Shown: positions 1 to 6,638 of the stretch, one piece after another
Position numbering within the stretch: the first letter of the stretch is position 1
How the letters are laid out: every line of letters begins with the position of its first letter
Source: DASSCW01 sp036555005
GTDB lineage: Bacteria; Chloroflexota; Limnocylindria; QHBO01
Length of the DNA: 26,077 nucleotides
Reading direction: 5' to 3'
NCBI GenBank assembly: GCA_036555005.1
Contig: DATBME010000021.1
Location: 1-26,077 of the forward strand
Made by a program: the position numbers and the translations under genes
The notes under the pieces: generated by a model
Told to the model about the DNA's origin: nothing
Seen by the model: only the letters and a program-made list of their open reading frames with translations
Databases searched by the model: none

Positions 1-273
1 ATCGGTTCCGAGGCCGGCATAGCGTGCGGCCTGGTCGCCGTGGTCGATGGGCGGGAACGGCTCGGATGGCCCGACCTGGCGGATCATGCGGGCGCGGACC
101 ATCCAGTCGGTCTCCTCGACATACGCCAGGTGGCAGGCCACCTGGTGCGCACTCCATTCCCCAGCTGCCGGCGTCGCGGCCAGCCACTCCGTCGGCAGGC
201 CGGCCACCAGCGCCCGCAGGACCGATGGCGTGCGGCTCAGCGCATGGCGCGCCTGGTCGAGGTCGAAGGTCAT
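1..273 (-). CDS. DinB-family protein, N-terminal part (cut by window edge)
   Basis: An open frame starts at ATG 273 and runs off the left edge, giving 91 codons. Residues around 28-50 read GEWSAHQVACHLAYVEE, the helix pattern typical of DinB/DinB_2 four-helix proteins (metal-binding or thiol-transferase-like, often of unknown substrate). The His of VACHLA is in the position of a family metal ligand. It lies 25 bases downstream of mazG on the same strand and could be the last gene of that operon. A TATGCT hexamer at 283-288, nine bases before the ATG, could also act as its own -10 box. The rest of the protein, including the other metal ligands, is outside the window, so no substrate can be suggested. 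Confidence 0.6.
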   Translation of the reverse strand, partial: MTFDLDQARHALSRTPSVLRALVAGLPTEWLAATPAAGEWSAHQVACHLAYVEETDWMVRARMIRQVGPSEPFPPIDHGDQAARYAGLGTD

Positions 274-298
274 GGCCGATCGAGCATAGCGCAGGCGC

Positions 299-1429
299 TC
301 AGCCGGCCTTCACCTCGTTCCAGAGCTCGTCCTTGGCTTCGGGCGACAGCTCGGCCAGCGTTTGGCCGCGCGCGGCAGCCAGGGCCTCGACCCGCTCGTA
401 GCGGCCGATCCAGCGGCGGTTGGCGGAGCGCAGCGCCTCCTCCGGATCGAGCTTCAGCCAGCGGGCCAGGTTGACGATCGCGAACAGCACGTCACCCAGC
501 TCGTGCAGGCGGGCATCGCGGGCCTCGTTCCCGTCACCCGCCGGCGCGGTGTGCAGCTCGTCCAGCTCCTCGGCCACCTTCTCCCAGACGCCCTCGACCG
601 CGGGCCAGTCCCAGCCCATGGAGCTGGCCCGCTCCTGGATCTCGCGGCTGGCCGGCAGGGCGGGCAGGGCGCGGGCGATGCCGGCGAACGGGGACGGGCC
701 GGCGCCGGCGTCCCGCCGCTCCTCGGCCTTGATCGCCTCCCAGTTGCGCAGCACCTCGGCCGCATCGGCCACCTCGAGGTCGCCGAACACGTGCGGATGG
801 CGGCGCACGATCTTGGCGCCCAGGGTCCGATACACATCGGTGAGGTCGAAGGCCCCTTCCTCGGCCGCCAGCTGGGCGTGCAGGATCACCTGCAGGAAGA
901 GGTCGCCCAGCTCCTCCGCCAGGTCCGACGGCGAGCCCTGCTCGATGGCATCCACCATCTCGTAGGCCTCCTCCAGCACGAACGGGCGCAGGCTGGCGTG
1001 CGTCTGGCGCCGATCCCACGGGCAGCCGTCCGACGCTCGCAGACGGGCCGAGATGGCGGCCATGCCATGCGGGCTGGCCAGGTTGTCGAGTGGCGCCAGG
1101 GCGGGCACCAGCCAGTCGGCGGTGGCCAGATCTGCGTCGGTCAGATCATCCAGCCGTCGCGCTGCGCCCGTCGGCAGCGGCCGCAGCGGATGGCCGGCCG
1201 GATAGAGGGCGCGCAGCAGGTCCAGCGACGAGCGGCGCGCATGTCGCCCGGGCAGGATGGCGGCCTCGGCGTCGGCGGCAGCCGCATCCGGCGCGGCGGC
1301 CAGCACGATCAGGGGCAGCGACGGGTCGAATGCGACCGTGGCGAGCCGGTCGGCGGCCGCCGCCTGGACTCCGTCAGCGGGATCGATGCCGGCCGCGGCC
1401 AGGAGCGCGTCGAGCGGGCGACCGGCCAC
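299..1429 (-). CDS. mazG: MazG-type nucleoside triphosphate pyrophosphohydrolase with a methylase-like N-terminal remnant
   Basis: MazG enzymes cleave (d)NTPs to NMP and PPi; the E. coli enzyme also acts on ppGpp. From the GTG at 1429 the protein has 376 residues. The catalytic MazG module carries GCPWDRRQTHASLRPF (135-150), LEEAYE (152-157) and EELGD (172-176), the EExxE...ExxD metal-binding set. A second MazG-like half has LHELGDVLFAIVNLARWL near 308-325. Residues 1-115 do not belong to MazG. They resemble the C-terminal lobe of the tetrapyrrole/SAM methylase domain fused to MazG in YabN-type proteins, but the glycine-rich SAM-binding half is absent. The frame stays open to 1531, overlapping the foldase gene, but those codons are low-complexity Ser/Arg/Ala. 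The GTG seven bases after the foldase stop is the better start. Probably co-transcribed with the foldase and dinB. Confidence 0.9.
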   Translation of the reverse strand: MAGRPLDALLAAAGIDPADGVQAAAADRLATVAFDPSLPLIVLAAAPDAAAADAEAAILPGRHARRSSLDLLRALYPAGHPLRPLPTGAARRLDDLTDADLATADWLVPALAPLDNLASPHGMAAISARLRASDGCPWDRRQTHASLRPFVLEEAYEMVDAIEQGSPSDLAEELGDLFLQVILHAQLAAEEGAFDLTDVYRTLGAKIVRRHPHVFGDLEVADAAEVLRNWEAIKAEERRDAGAGPSPFAGIARALPALPASREIQERASSMGWDWPAVEGVWEKVAEELDELHTAPAGDGNEARDARLHELGDVLFAIVNLARWLKLDPEEALRSANRRWIGRYERVEALAAARGQTLAELSPEAKDELWNEVKAG

Positions 1430-1436
1430 GCCAGCG

Positions 1437-3179
1437 CTATCCGGCGACGCCGGTGCTCGAGGAGTTGAACTCCGACTCGACCCAGACCCCCGCCTCGTCG
1501 CGGAGCTCGTCCAGCCAGCGGCTGAAGCCATTCGATCCCACCTGGTCGCGCTCGTCTGGCGGCACGTAGCGGCGCTCGGAGGTGTCCAGCAGCCGGTAGA
1601 TGTAGATGCCGGAGGGGGTCACCACCGGGTCTGAAACCTCGCCCGGCTCGGTCATGCCGAAGATCGCGTCCTCGCGGGCGGCGTCGTACTGGTATCGCAT
1701 GATCCAACCCAGCTCGCCACCCTCCTTGGCGCTGCTGGCGTCCTCGCTCTGCGCCTCGGCGACCTCGGCGAACGCGTCGGGATCCGCCTGCAGCTCGGCA
1801 GCGAGCCGATCGGCCTGCTCCAGCGCGCTCGCACGCCGCTCGGTGACCTGGATGATGTGGTAGCCGAACTCGGTGCGGACCAGCGGGCTGATCTCGCCGA
1901 TGCGCAGGTCATTGGCGGCGGTCGCGAACTTCGGCACGAACTGCTGCGCCATGGCGATCGGGTCGTACCATCCCAGGTAGCCGCCGCGGGTGGCGCTGCC
2001 CGGATCATCGCTCTGTGCTGCCAGCTCCCACCACTGGTCGTCCTTCTGTGCCTCGGCCTCCCGGCGGAGCTGCTGCGCCTCCAGCCGCGCGGCCCGCCAC
2101 TGGGCCGGCGTCGCCTCCGACTGGTCCTGCGCGCCCGGCAGCGGCTGGACCAGCAGGTGGCGGAGGCGCAGCTTGGGCACCGGCTGGCCCTGATCGGCGT
2201 TCAGGAAGATCTGGGCCACCTCGCGCTGTGGCTGGTAACGGGTCACCACGTTGTCGCGGAAGTACTGCTGGAACTCGCCGCGCAGCAGCTCCTGGCGGAC
2301 GTACTCGCGGAACTCCTCGTCGGTGACGCCTGCCTCAGACAGGAATTCGTCGAGCACGGCGTCGCGGCCGGCGGCCTCGCGGTCATCGACTCGGACGAGG
2401 TACCAGCCGGTGTCATTCTTGATCGGGCCGACAACCTCGCCAACCTGCGCATCCGCGGCCGCCCTGAAGAACTCGCCGTACTGCCCGTCCGTGCGTTCCA
2501 CCCAGCCCAGCAGGCCCTGCAGCGCCTTGGACGGATCGTCGCTGCGCTGCTCGGCCAGCGTCCCGAAGTCCGCGCCGCCGTCCAGCTCGTCCTTGATGGC
2601 GTCGATCTCGGCCTTGGCATCGGCCCATTGCTCGTCGGTCGGCTCGTCGTCGGCCGCCGCGTCCTCGTCCTGCTCGGGGGTGGCCATGATCAGCGACAGC
2701 TGCTGCCGCACGGGGTTCAGCCGCCGCCGGTCGATCTCGGCCTGGATCTCCTCATCGGTGGGCCCCACGTCCAGGGTCGCGGCGCGGTGATCGAGCAGCA
2801 GGCCGGTGAGCAGCGAGTCGGAGCCGACGCGCGGGACGTTGTCCAGGGTGCTGCCGACGGTCTGCAGCTGCTGCTGCACGATCTGGTCGCGCATGCCGCC
2901 GGCGTGCTCCTGCAGGTCGATGGCGGTGGCCTGCAGCTCGGAGGCGACCATCTGGATGCGCTCAAGGATGTCGCCGCGCTCGACCGGCTGGCCGTCGACC
3001 AGCGCCGCCTGCCGCAGGTTGCTCTGGTAGAAGCTGCTCCAGGCGGCCGCGGCGAAGATCCCCACCGCCACGGCGATGGCCAGCGCGAAGCCGGCCACGA
3101 TCAGCTGCTGGGTGCGCAGCTCGTCCTGCCAGCGAGGACGGTGCTTTCGGTCCAGGACCGGTCTGTTGCGGAACGACAT
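1437..3179 (-). CDS. Membrane-anchored peptidyl-prolyl isomerase (parvulin/PpiC-SurA type, three modules)
   Basis: This 580-residue protein should help secreted proteins fold outside the membrane. It has a basic N-terminus, one membrane helix at 25-48 and a long extracytoplasmic part. Three parvulin-like modules are visible: about 158-265 (ending GWYLVRV), 337-448 (RHLLV...GYHIIQV) and 454-532 (GIYIYRL). Each carries the GxLGW-type turn (GLLGWVE, GGYLGWY, GGELGWI). Only module 2 has both typical histidines, His341 and His441, so it is the likely active one; the other two probably bind substrate. Before module 1 is a SurA-like helical region, and residues 170-187 form an acidic linker. The frame stays open up to 4316 in antisense-like sequence, but MSFRN at 3179 directly precedes the charged N-terminus and the helix. 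A TAGGAT box lies 61 bases upstream, so it may have its own promoter. Confidence 0.9.
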   Translation of the reverse strand: MSFRNRPVLDRKHRPRWQDELRTQQLIVAGFALAIAVAVGIFAAAAWSSFYQSNLRQAALVDGQPVERGDILERIQMVASELQATAIDLQEHAGGMRDQIVQQQLQTVGSTLDNVPRVGSDSLLTGLLLDHRAATLDVGPTDEEIQAEIDRRRLNPVRQQLSLIMATPEQDEDAAADDEPTDEQWADAKAEIDAIKDELDGGADFGTLAEQRSDDPSKALQGLLGWVERTDGQYGEFFRAAADAQVGEVVGPIKNDTGWYLVRVDDREAAGRDAVLDEFLSEAGVTDEEFREYVRQELLRGEFQQYFRDNVVTRYQPQREVAQIFLNADQGQPVPKLRLRHLLVQPLPGAQDQSEATPAQWRAARLEAQQLRREAEAQKDDQWWELAAQSDDPGSATRGGYLGWYDPIAMAQQFVPKFATAANDLRIGEISPLVRTEFGYHIIQVTERRASALEQADRLAAELQADPDAFAEVAEAQSEDASSAKEGGELGWIMRYQYDAAREDAIFGMTEPGEVSDPVVTPSGIYIYRLLDTSERRYVPPDERDQVGSNGFSRWLDELRDEAGVWVESEFNSSSTGVAG

Positions 3180-3240
3180 CTCTTGCTCGGGGGCCTCGAA
3201 CGCACGCGGAATCAGGGACGGAGACGGCTGGGCGAGCCGA

Positions 3241-3246
3241 ATCCTA
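3241..3246 (-). promoter_or_regulatory. Candidate -10 box (TAGGAT) for the foldase gene
   Basis: On the minus strand the 101-base gap between the glycosyltransferase and foldase genes holds GGCTAGGATTCGG, with TAGGAT as a -10-like hexamer. It would give a 5' leader of about 55 bases. I see no clear -35 box. In sequence this GC-rich, an AT-containing TAnnnT hexamer inside a short gap stands out, but the assignment rests on that alone. Confidence 0.35.
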
Positions 3247-3280
3247 GCCGATGGGCCCGAAGGGTGCCAGCGACCTCGTC

Positions 3281-4072
3281 TCAGCCGCGGCCCAGCGCCT
3301 CCGCGATCGCCCCGATCCGCAGCCGGACCACCATCAGCAGCGCCTCCAGCACGATGGCGCGGCTCATCTTCGAGTGGCCGGCCACCCGCTCGCGGAAGAT
3401 GATCGGCACCTGCACGATCTTGGCGCCGCGGCGGTGCGCCCACCAGGTCATCTCGACCTGGAAGCCGTACCCGCTGGCGTCGGCGTCGCGCAGCCGGATC
3501 GCCTCCAGCAGCTCGCGGCGCCAGGCCTTGAAGCCGCCGGTCAGGTCGCGGTACGGGAGCAGCAGGACGGTGCGCGCGAAGATCGTGCCGGCTCGGCTGA
3601 TCAGCCGACGATGGAGCGGCCAGCCGACCGTGCCGCCGCCCCGGATGTAGCGGGTGCCGAGCGTCAGGTCGGCGTCGCGCATCAGCGGCCGCAGCAGGCG
3701 CGGCAGGTCCGCGGGGTCGTGGCTGAAGTCGGCATCCATCTGCACCGCGGCGCGCATGCCAGGCTGTCCCAGCACCCACCGGAAGCCGTGCCGGTAGGCG
3801 GCGCCCAGGCCCTGCTTGGCCTGGCGATGCAGCACCTGCACCCGTGGCTGGCGCGCGGAGATCGTGTCGGCCAGCTGACCGGTGCCATCCGGCGAGCTGT
3901 CGTCGACGATCAGCAGCTCGGCTTCGGGCAGGCTGGCCAGGATCGCCTCGCTGATGCCCTCCAGGTTGTCGCGCTCGTTGTAGGTGGGCAGCACCACCCA
4001 TACCCCGCGCCCCGCCGCCAACCCGACCTGCGCCTGAGCATCCTCGGCCTCCGCCGCGGGGTGCTCGGTCAT
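3281..4072 (-). CDS. GT2 glycosyltransferase, polyprenol-phosphate mannosyltransferase (DPM1-like)
   Basis: This 263-residue enzyme is of the dolichol/polyprenol-phosphate mannose synthase type, which moves a sugar from GDP-mannose (or a related donor) to a polyprenyl phosphate on the inner membrane face. The GT-A motifs are intact: VVLPTYNERDNL (26-37), IVDDSSPDGT (55-64), the metal-binding QMDADFSHDP (111-120), GTRYIRGG (139-146) and DLTGGFKAWRR (176-186). No C-terminal membrane helices are seen, so it matches the short soluble or peripheral form and would need a separate partner for membrane steps. The ATG overlaps the rdgB stop as ATGA (4069-4072), showing translational coupling. The sugar cannot be decided from sequence; glucose is an alternative. 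Its product could feed mannosylation of secreted proteins or envelope glycans. Confidence 0.88.
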   Translation of the reverse strand: MTEHPAAEAEDAQAQVGLAAGRGVWVVLPTYNERDNLEGISEAILASLPEAELLIVDDSSPDGTGQLADTISARQPRVQVLHRQAKQGLGAAYRHGFRWVLGQPGMRAAVQMDADFSHDPADLPRLLRPLMRDADLTLGTRYIRGGGTVGWPLHRRLISRAGTIFARTVLLLPYRDLTGGFKAWRRELLEAIRLRDADASGYGFQVEMTWWAHRRGAKIVQVPIIFRERVAGHSKMSRAIVLEALLMVVRLRIGAIAEALGRG

Positions 4073-4689
4073 CGGTCCACGGCTGCCGGCTCGGCAGCCA
4101 GCAGCTCACGCAGGCGCGGCATGGCTGCCTGCACGGCGCGGCCGCGATGCGAGATGCGATCCTTCTCTGCGTCCGGCAGCTCGGCCGTGGTCCGGCCGCT
4201 CGGCAGCACGAAGACCGGGTCGTAGCCAAAGCCGCCGGTGCCCCGGCGCTCATCGGCCAGGCGCCCCTCCATGGTGCCGCTGAAGGTCTCCAGCCGCGGG
4301 GCGCCGCCGGAGACATCGGGGATGGCCAGCACCAGCAGGCAGACCATGCGGGCGGCGCGCCGTGGGGAGTCGCCCACCGCCTCCAGCAGCCGGGCGACCC
4401 GATCGGCCACGTCCGGCCCGCCGTAGCGCGCGGTGGCCACGCCGGGGCCCCAGTCCAGCGCCTCCACCTCGATCCCCGAGTCGTCGGCCAGGGTCAGCAG
4501 CCCCGACACGCGGCAGTAGGCATCGGCCTTGGCCGCGGCGTTCTGGGCATAGGTGCCATGCGGCTCCGGCACGTCGAGGTCGATACCGACCTGCCCTGGG
4601 AACACGAGCCGGCCGGGAATGCCGGCCAGCAGCCGCCCGAACTCGCGTTGCTTGCCGGCATTGGTGGTGCCGAGCAGCAGGTAGCTCAC
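4069..4689 (-). CDS. rdgB: XTP/dITP diphosphatase (RdgB/HAM1 family)
   Basis: This 206-residue housecleaning enzyme hydrolyses non-canonical purine triphosphates (dITP, XTP, ITP) to monophosphate and PPi, keeping them out of DNA and RNA. All family blocks are present: LGTTNAGKQREF (6-17), GTYAQNAAAKADAY (45-58), the catalytic LADDSGIEVEAL (67-78), GFGYDPVF (153-160) and ISHRGRAV (179-186). The start is GTG at 4689, overlapping the rph stop as GTGA (4686-4689). The 3' end overlaps the glycosyltransferase ATG. The rph-rdgB pairing is common in several bacterial phyla and supports the call. Length is normal for the family. Confidence 0.96.
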   Translation of the reverse strand: MSYLLLGTTNAGKQREFGRLLAGIPGRLVFPGQVGIDLDVPEPHGTYAQNAAAKADAYCRVSGLLTLADDSGIEVEALDWGPGVATARYGGPDVADRVARLLEAVGDSPRRAARMVCLLVLAIPDVSGGAPRLETFSGTMEGRLADERRGTGGFGYDPVFVLPSGRTTAELPDAEKDRISHRGRAVQAAMPRLRELLAAEPAAVDR

Positions 4690-5417
4690 TCGGCGGCGGG
4701 CGAGTCGATGGCGGTGCGCTGCAGCGCGAACAGCTGCCTGATGCCGGCGGCCGCCAGGTCGACCATCTGGGTCATCTGGGCGCGGTCGAAGGCCTTGTGC
4801 TCGGCCGTGCCCTGCACCTCGACGAAGCGCTCGTCATCGGTCATGACCACGTTGAAGTCGACGTCCGCAGTCGAATCCTCCGCATAGTCGAGGTCGAGCA
4901 GCACGCCTCCGCCGCTCATGCCGACGCTGACCGCCGCCACCTGCCCGGTCAGCAGGTGCGCCATGCCGTAGGTCGTAAGCGCGCGGGCCAGGGCGACGTA
5001 CGCGCCGGTGATGCTGGCCGTGCGCGTTCCGCCATCGGCCTGGATCACGTCGCAGTCGACGGTGATGGTCCGCTCTCCCAGCTTGGACAGGTCCACCACG
5101 CCGCGCAGCGCGCGGCCGATCAGGCGCTGGATCTCGTGCGTGCGGCCGCCGATGCGACCGGCCTGCGCCTCGCGCTGGCTGCGCTGGGTGCCGGCGCGCG
5201 GCAGCATGCTGTACTCGGCCGTCACCCAGCCCTGGCCCTTGCCCCGCAGCCAGCCGGGCACTCGATCCTCGATGGTGACCGCGCAGATGACACGCGTGTC
5301 GCCGACGCGGATCAGGACCGATCCCTCGGCGAACTTCAGGTAGTCGGCCACGATCTTGACGGGCCGCAGCTGGTTGGGCGCGCGTCCGTCAGGTCGGCGA
5401 GCGGCGGCGATCGACAT
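4686..5417 (-). CDS. rph: Ribonuclease PH
   Basis: RNase PH is a phosphate-dependent 3'-5' exoribonuclease that trims tRNA 3' ends and also acts on other structured RNAs; it works as a hexamer of dimers. The 243-residue protein is full length. Seen motifs are RRPDGRAPNQLRPV (7-20), GWVTAEYSMLPRAG (63-76), GRIGGRTHEIQRLIGRALR (87-105) and TVDCDVIQADGGTRTASITG (119-138), including the phosphate-binding Arg and the catalytic Asp region. The ATG at 5417 is eight bases after a TAGAAT hexamer and has no Shine-Dalgarno sequence, which suggests a (nearly) leaderless message. First gene of the rph-rdgB-glycosyltransferase operon. Confidence 0.97.
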   Translation of the reverse strand: MSIAAARRPDGRAPNQLRPVKIVADYLKFAEGSVLIRVGDTRVICAVTIEDRVPGWLRGKGQGWVTAEYSMLPRAGTQRSQREAQAGRIGGRTHEIQRLIGRALRGVVDLSKLGERTITVDCDVIQADGGTRTASITGAYVALARALTTYGMAHLLTGQVAAVSVGMSGGGVLLDLDYAEDSTADVDFNVVMTDDERFVEVQGTAEHKAFDRAQMTQMVDLAAAGIRQLFALQRTAIDSPAAE

Positions 5418-5425
5418 CGCCGCCG

Positions 5426-5431
5426 ATTCTA
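5426..5431 (-). promoter_or_regulatory. Candidate -10 box (TAGAAT) for the rph operon
   Basis: TAGAAT on the minus strand lies eight bases before the rph ATG, in the 65-base gap after the CAP gene. At usual -10 spacing transcription would begin at or next to the start codon, giving a leaderless mRNA. This agrees with the lack of any purine-rich ribosome site before rph. No convincing -35 box is seen. The same gap holds a 12-base perfect palindrome, CGGCGGCCGCCG (5452-5463), which may be a weak hairpin after the CAP gene. Confidence 0.45.
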
Positions 5432-5482
5432 CGATGGCCGCCCGCTCGGCACGGCGGCCGCCGCGACCGCGGGGCGACGGAG

Positions 5483-6508
5483 TCAGGCTGGATCGACGGC
5501 AGGCGTGTCGCGGACCCAGTAGCCGTCGAGCGGGCCGGCGCTCAGCAGGTAGTAGCGCCGGCCGTTGACCACGGCGAAGGCCGACGCCCGGACGGCCTGG
5601 CGCTCGTCGAAGGTGTGGCTCCGCGACGCCGTGACGCGGCCCAGCCAGTCGAACCGCGTTCCCATGTGTCGGCCCGGCTGCAGGGCGACCCGGTGGCCCG
5701 GCGAGAGTCGCTTCTTCTCGGTCACGCCCCGCACGAAGGTGTCGGTCGTCTCGTGCACCCAGTAGCCGACCAGCGCACCCGAGCTCACCTTGAGCCAGGC
5801 CTTGCCGTTCGCCCGAGCCCGGCCGCTGGCATCCACGCGGGTGGTCGAGGACAGCTTGACCGACTTCTGCGCCCGTACGGCGCCCGATCGGCCAAGACGG
5901 TAGGCGGTCACGCGCCGGTCCCTGAGCACGAGCTCCCGATTCGGCCGGTAGCGGTCGTCCGGGTAGAGGAGGCCGTCCGGCCCGGAAGCGATGGTATCTC
6001 CGCAGAGCGTGACGAACACCATCACCGAGTAGTGGCCGCCGTCAGCGGCCGTGTCCCACGCCGCGCCGGCCGCGTTGTAGGCCGCGCCCATCATCACCTC
6101 GCGGTGCGGCGGCGAGTTCCACCACTGCTGCACGGTGCGGTCGTCGTCATAGTCCGGATAGCCGCGTTCCCAGGCGATGATCTCGCCCATGCCGCTCCAG
6201 CACACGCCGGCGCCATTCAGGCGCTGCACCACGTAGGCCACGTCGTGCTCCAGGGCATCCTCCTGGACCATCCGGGCGGCACGGCGCGTGGCGATGTCGT
6301 CCAGCAGGGCGGTCCCCACGACCCGGGCCAGGTCTGAACCCTGGCGACGGGCGTTCGCCGCCTGGCGCAGTCCGTCGCCGCCGGCGGCCCGCACCGGCGC
6401 GGCCACGGCGAGGATCAGCATTGCGATCAGCAACGCGGCAAGCCCAAGTACGAAGGCGCGAGCCATCGGCGTCGGGACGGCGGTCACGGCGACCGGGCGT
6501 CGGGGCAT
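5483..6508 (-). CDS. Secreted CAP (SCP/PR1)-domain protein with two C-terminal shared repeats
   Basis: This 341-residue secreted protein has a signal peptide or anchor at about 15-42 (hydrophobic core AFVLGLAALLIAMLILAVA, then VRAAGG). Residues 46-172 form a CAP-like domain: ALEHDVAYVVQRL (85-97), GMGEIIAWERG (106-116), the signature WWNSPPHREVMMG with following YNAAGAAW (129-151), and the final strand GGHYSVMVFVTLCGD. Cys103 and Cys169 could form a disulphide. Bacterial CAP proteins have varied or unknown roles. The C-terminus has two copies of the ~63-residue repeat (192-254 and 274-335, ending GYWVHET and GYWVRDT) also found in the next two genes upstream. GAGGACC six bases before the ATG is a good ribosome site. 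It may be transcribed from the GH18 gene or from a weak TACGGT box in the 130-base gap. Function beyond cell-surface location is unknown. Confidence 0.82.
   Translation of the reverse strand: MPRRPVAVTAVPTPMARAFVLGLAALLIAMLILAVAAPVRAAGGDGLRQAANARRQGSDLARVVGTALLDDIATRRAARMVQEDALEHDVAYVVQRLNGAGVCWSGMGEIIAWERGYPDYDDDRTVQQWWNSPPHREVMMGAAYNAAGAAWDTAADGGHYSVMVFVTLCGDTIASGPDGLLYPDDRYRPNRELVLRDRRVTAYRLGRSGAVRAQKSVKLSSTTRVDASGRARANGKAWLKVSSGALVGYWVHETTDTFVRGVTEKKRLSPGHRVALQPGRHMGTRFDWLGRVTASRSHTFDERQAVRASAFAVVNGRRYYLLSAGPLDGYWVRDTPAVDPA
5504..5935 (-). repeat. Two copies of the shared ~63-residue C-terminal repeat (CAP gene)
   Basis: Copy 1 is coded by 5747-5935 and copy 2 by 5504-5689. The pattern is a basic or Gly-rich start, Tyr/Phe-x-x-x-G-x-V/L, a Thr/Ser/Ala-rich middle, then N-G-x and a closing S-G-x-L-x-G-Y-W-V/L-R/H-E/D-S/T. 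Copy 1 closes SGALVGYWVHET and copy 2 closes AGPLDGYWVRDT. The match is at protein level; the DNA copies have diverged. Confidence 0.75.
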
Positions 6509-6638
6509 GCGGTCGGTCCTCAGCGGGCGGTGTCTGTCGATGGGCGGGACCGTAGCCAGCCAGGCAGCACGAGGCCATGGCCCGATCGGCTAGGTACCAG
6601 CGCCGCCGTGGTCAGGGTCGAAGTGGGACCCAGGCGCC
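6509..6638. other. Gap between GH18 and CAP genes with a small hairpin
   Basis: The 130-base gap begins, on the minus strand, just after the GH18 stop with a GGGTC/GACCC stem (6615-6619 with 6627-6631), flanked by GCGCC/GGCGC complementarity. There is no T-run after it, so it is at best a weak terminator. A TACGGT hexamer further on and GAGGACC (6515-6521) next to the CAP start are the only other signals I see. Confidence 0.3.

Noticed and set aside
1857..3650. A 597-codon plus-strand frame
   Set aside because: Antisense to the foldase and the glycosyltransferase gene; biased Leu/Val/Gly composition and no family motif.
3180..4316. Upstream extension of the foldase frame (would give 959 residues)
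   Set aside because: It overlaps the glycosyltransferase gene in another frame; the real N-terminus with its membrane helix begins at 3179.
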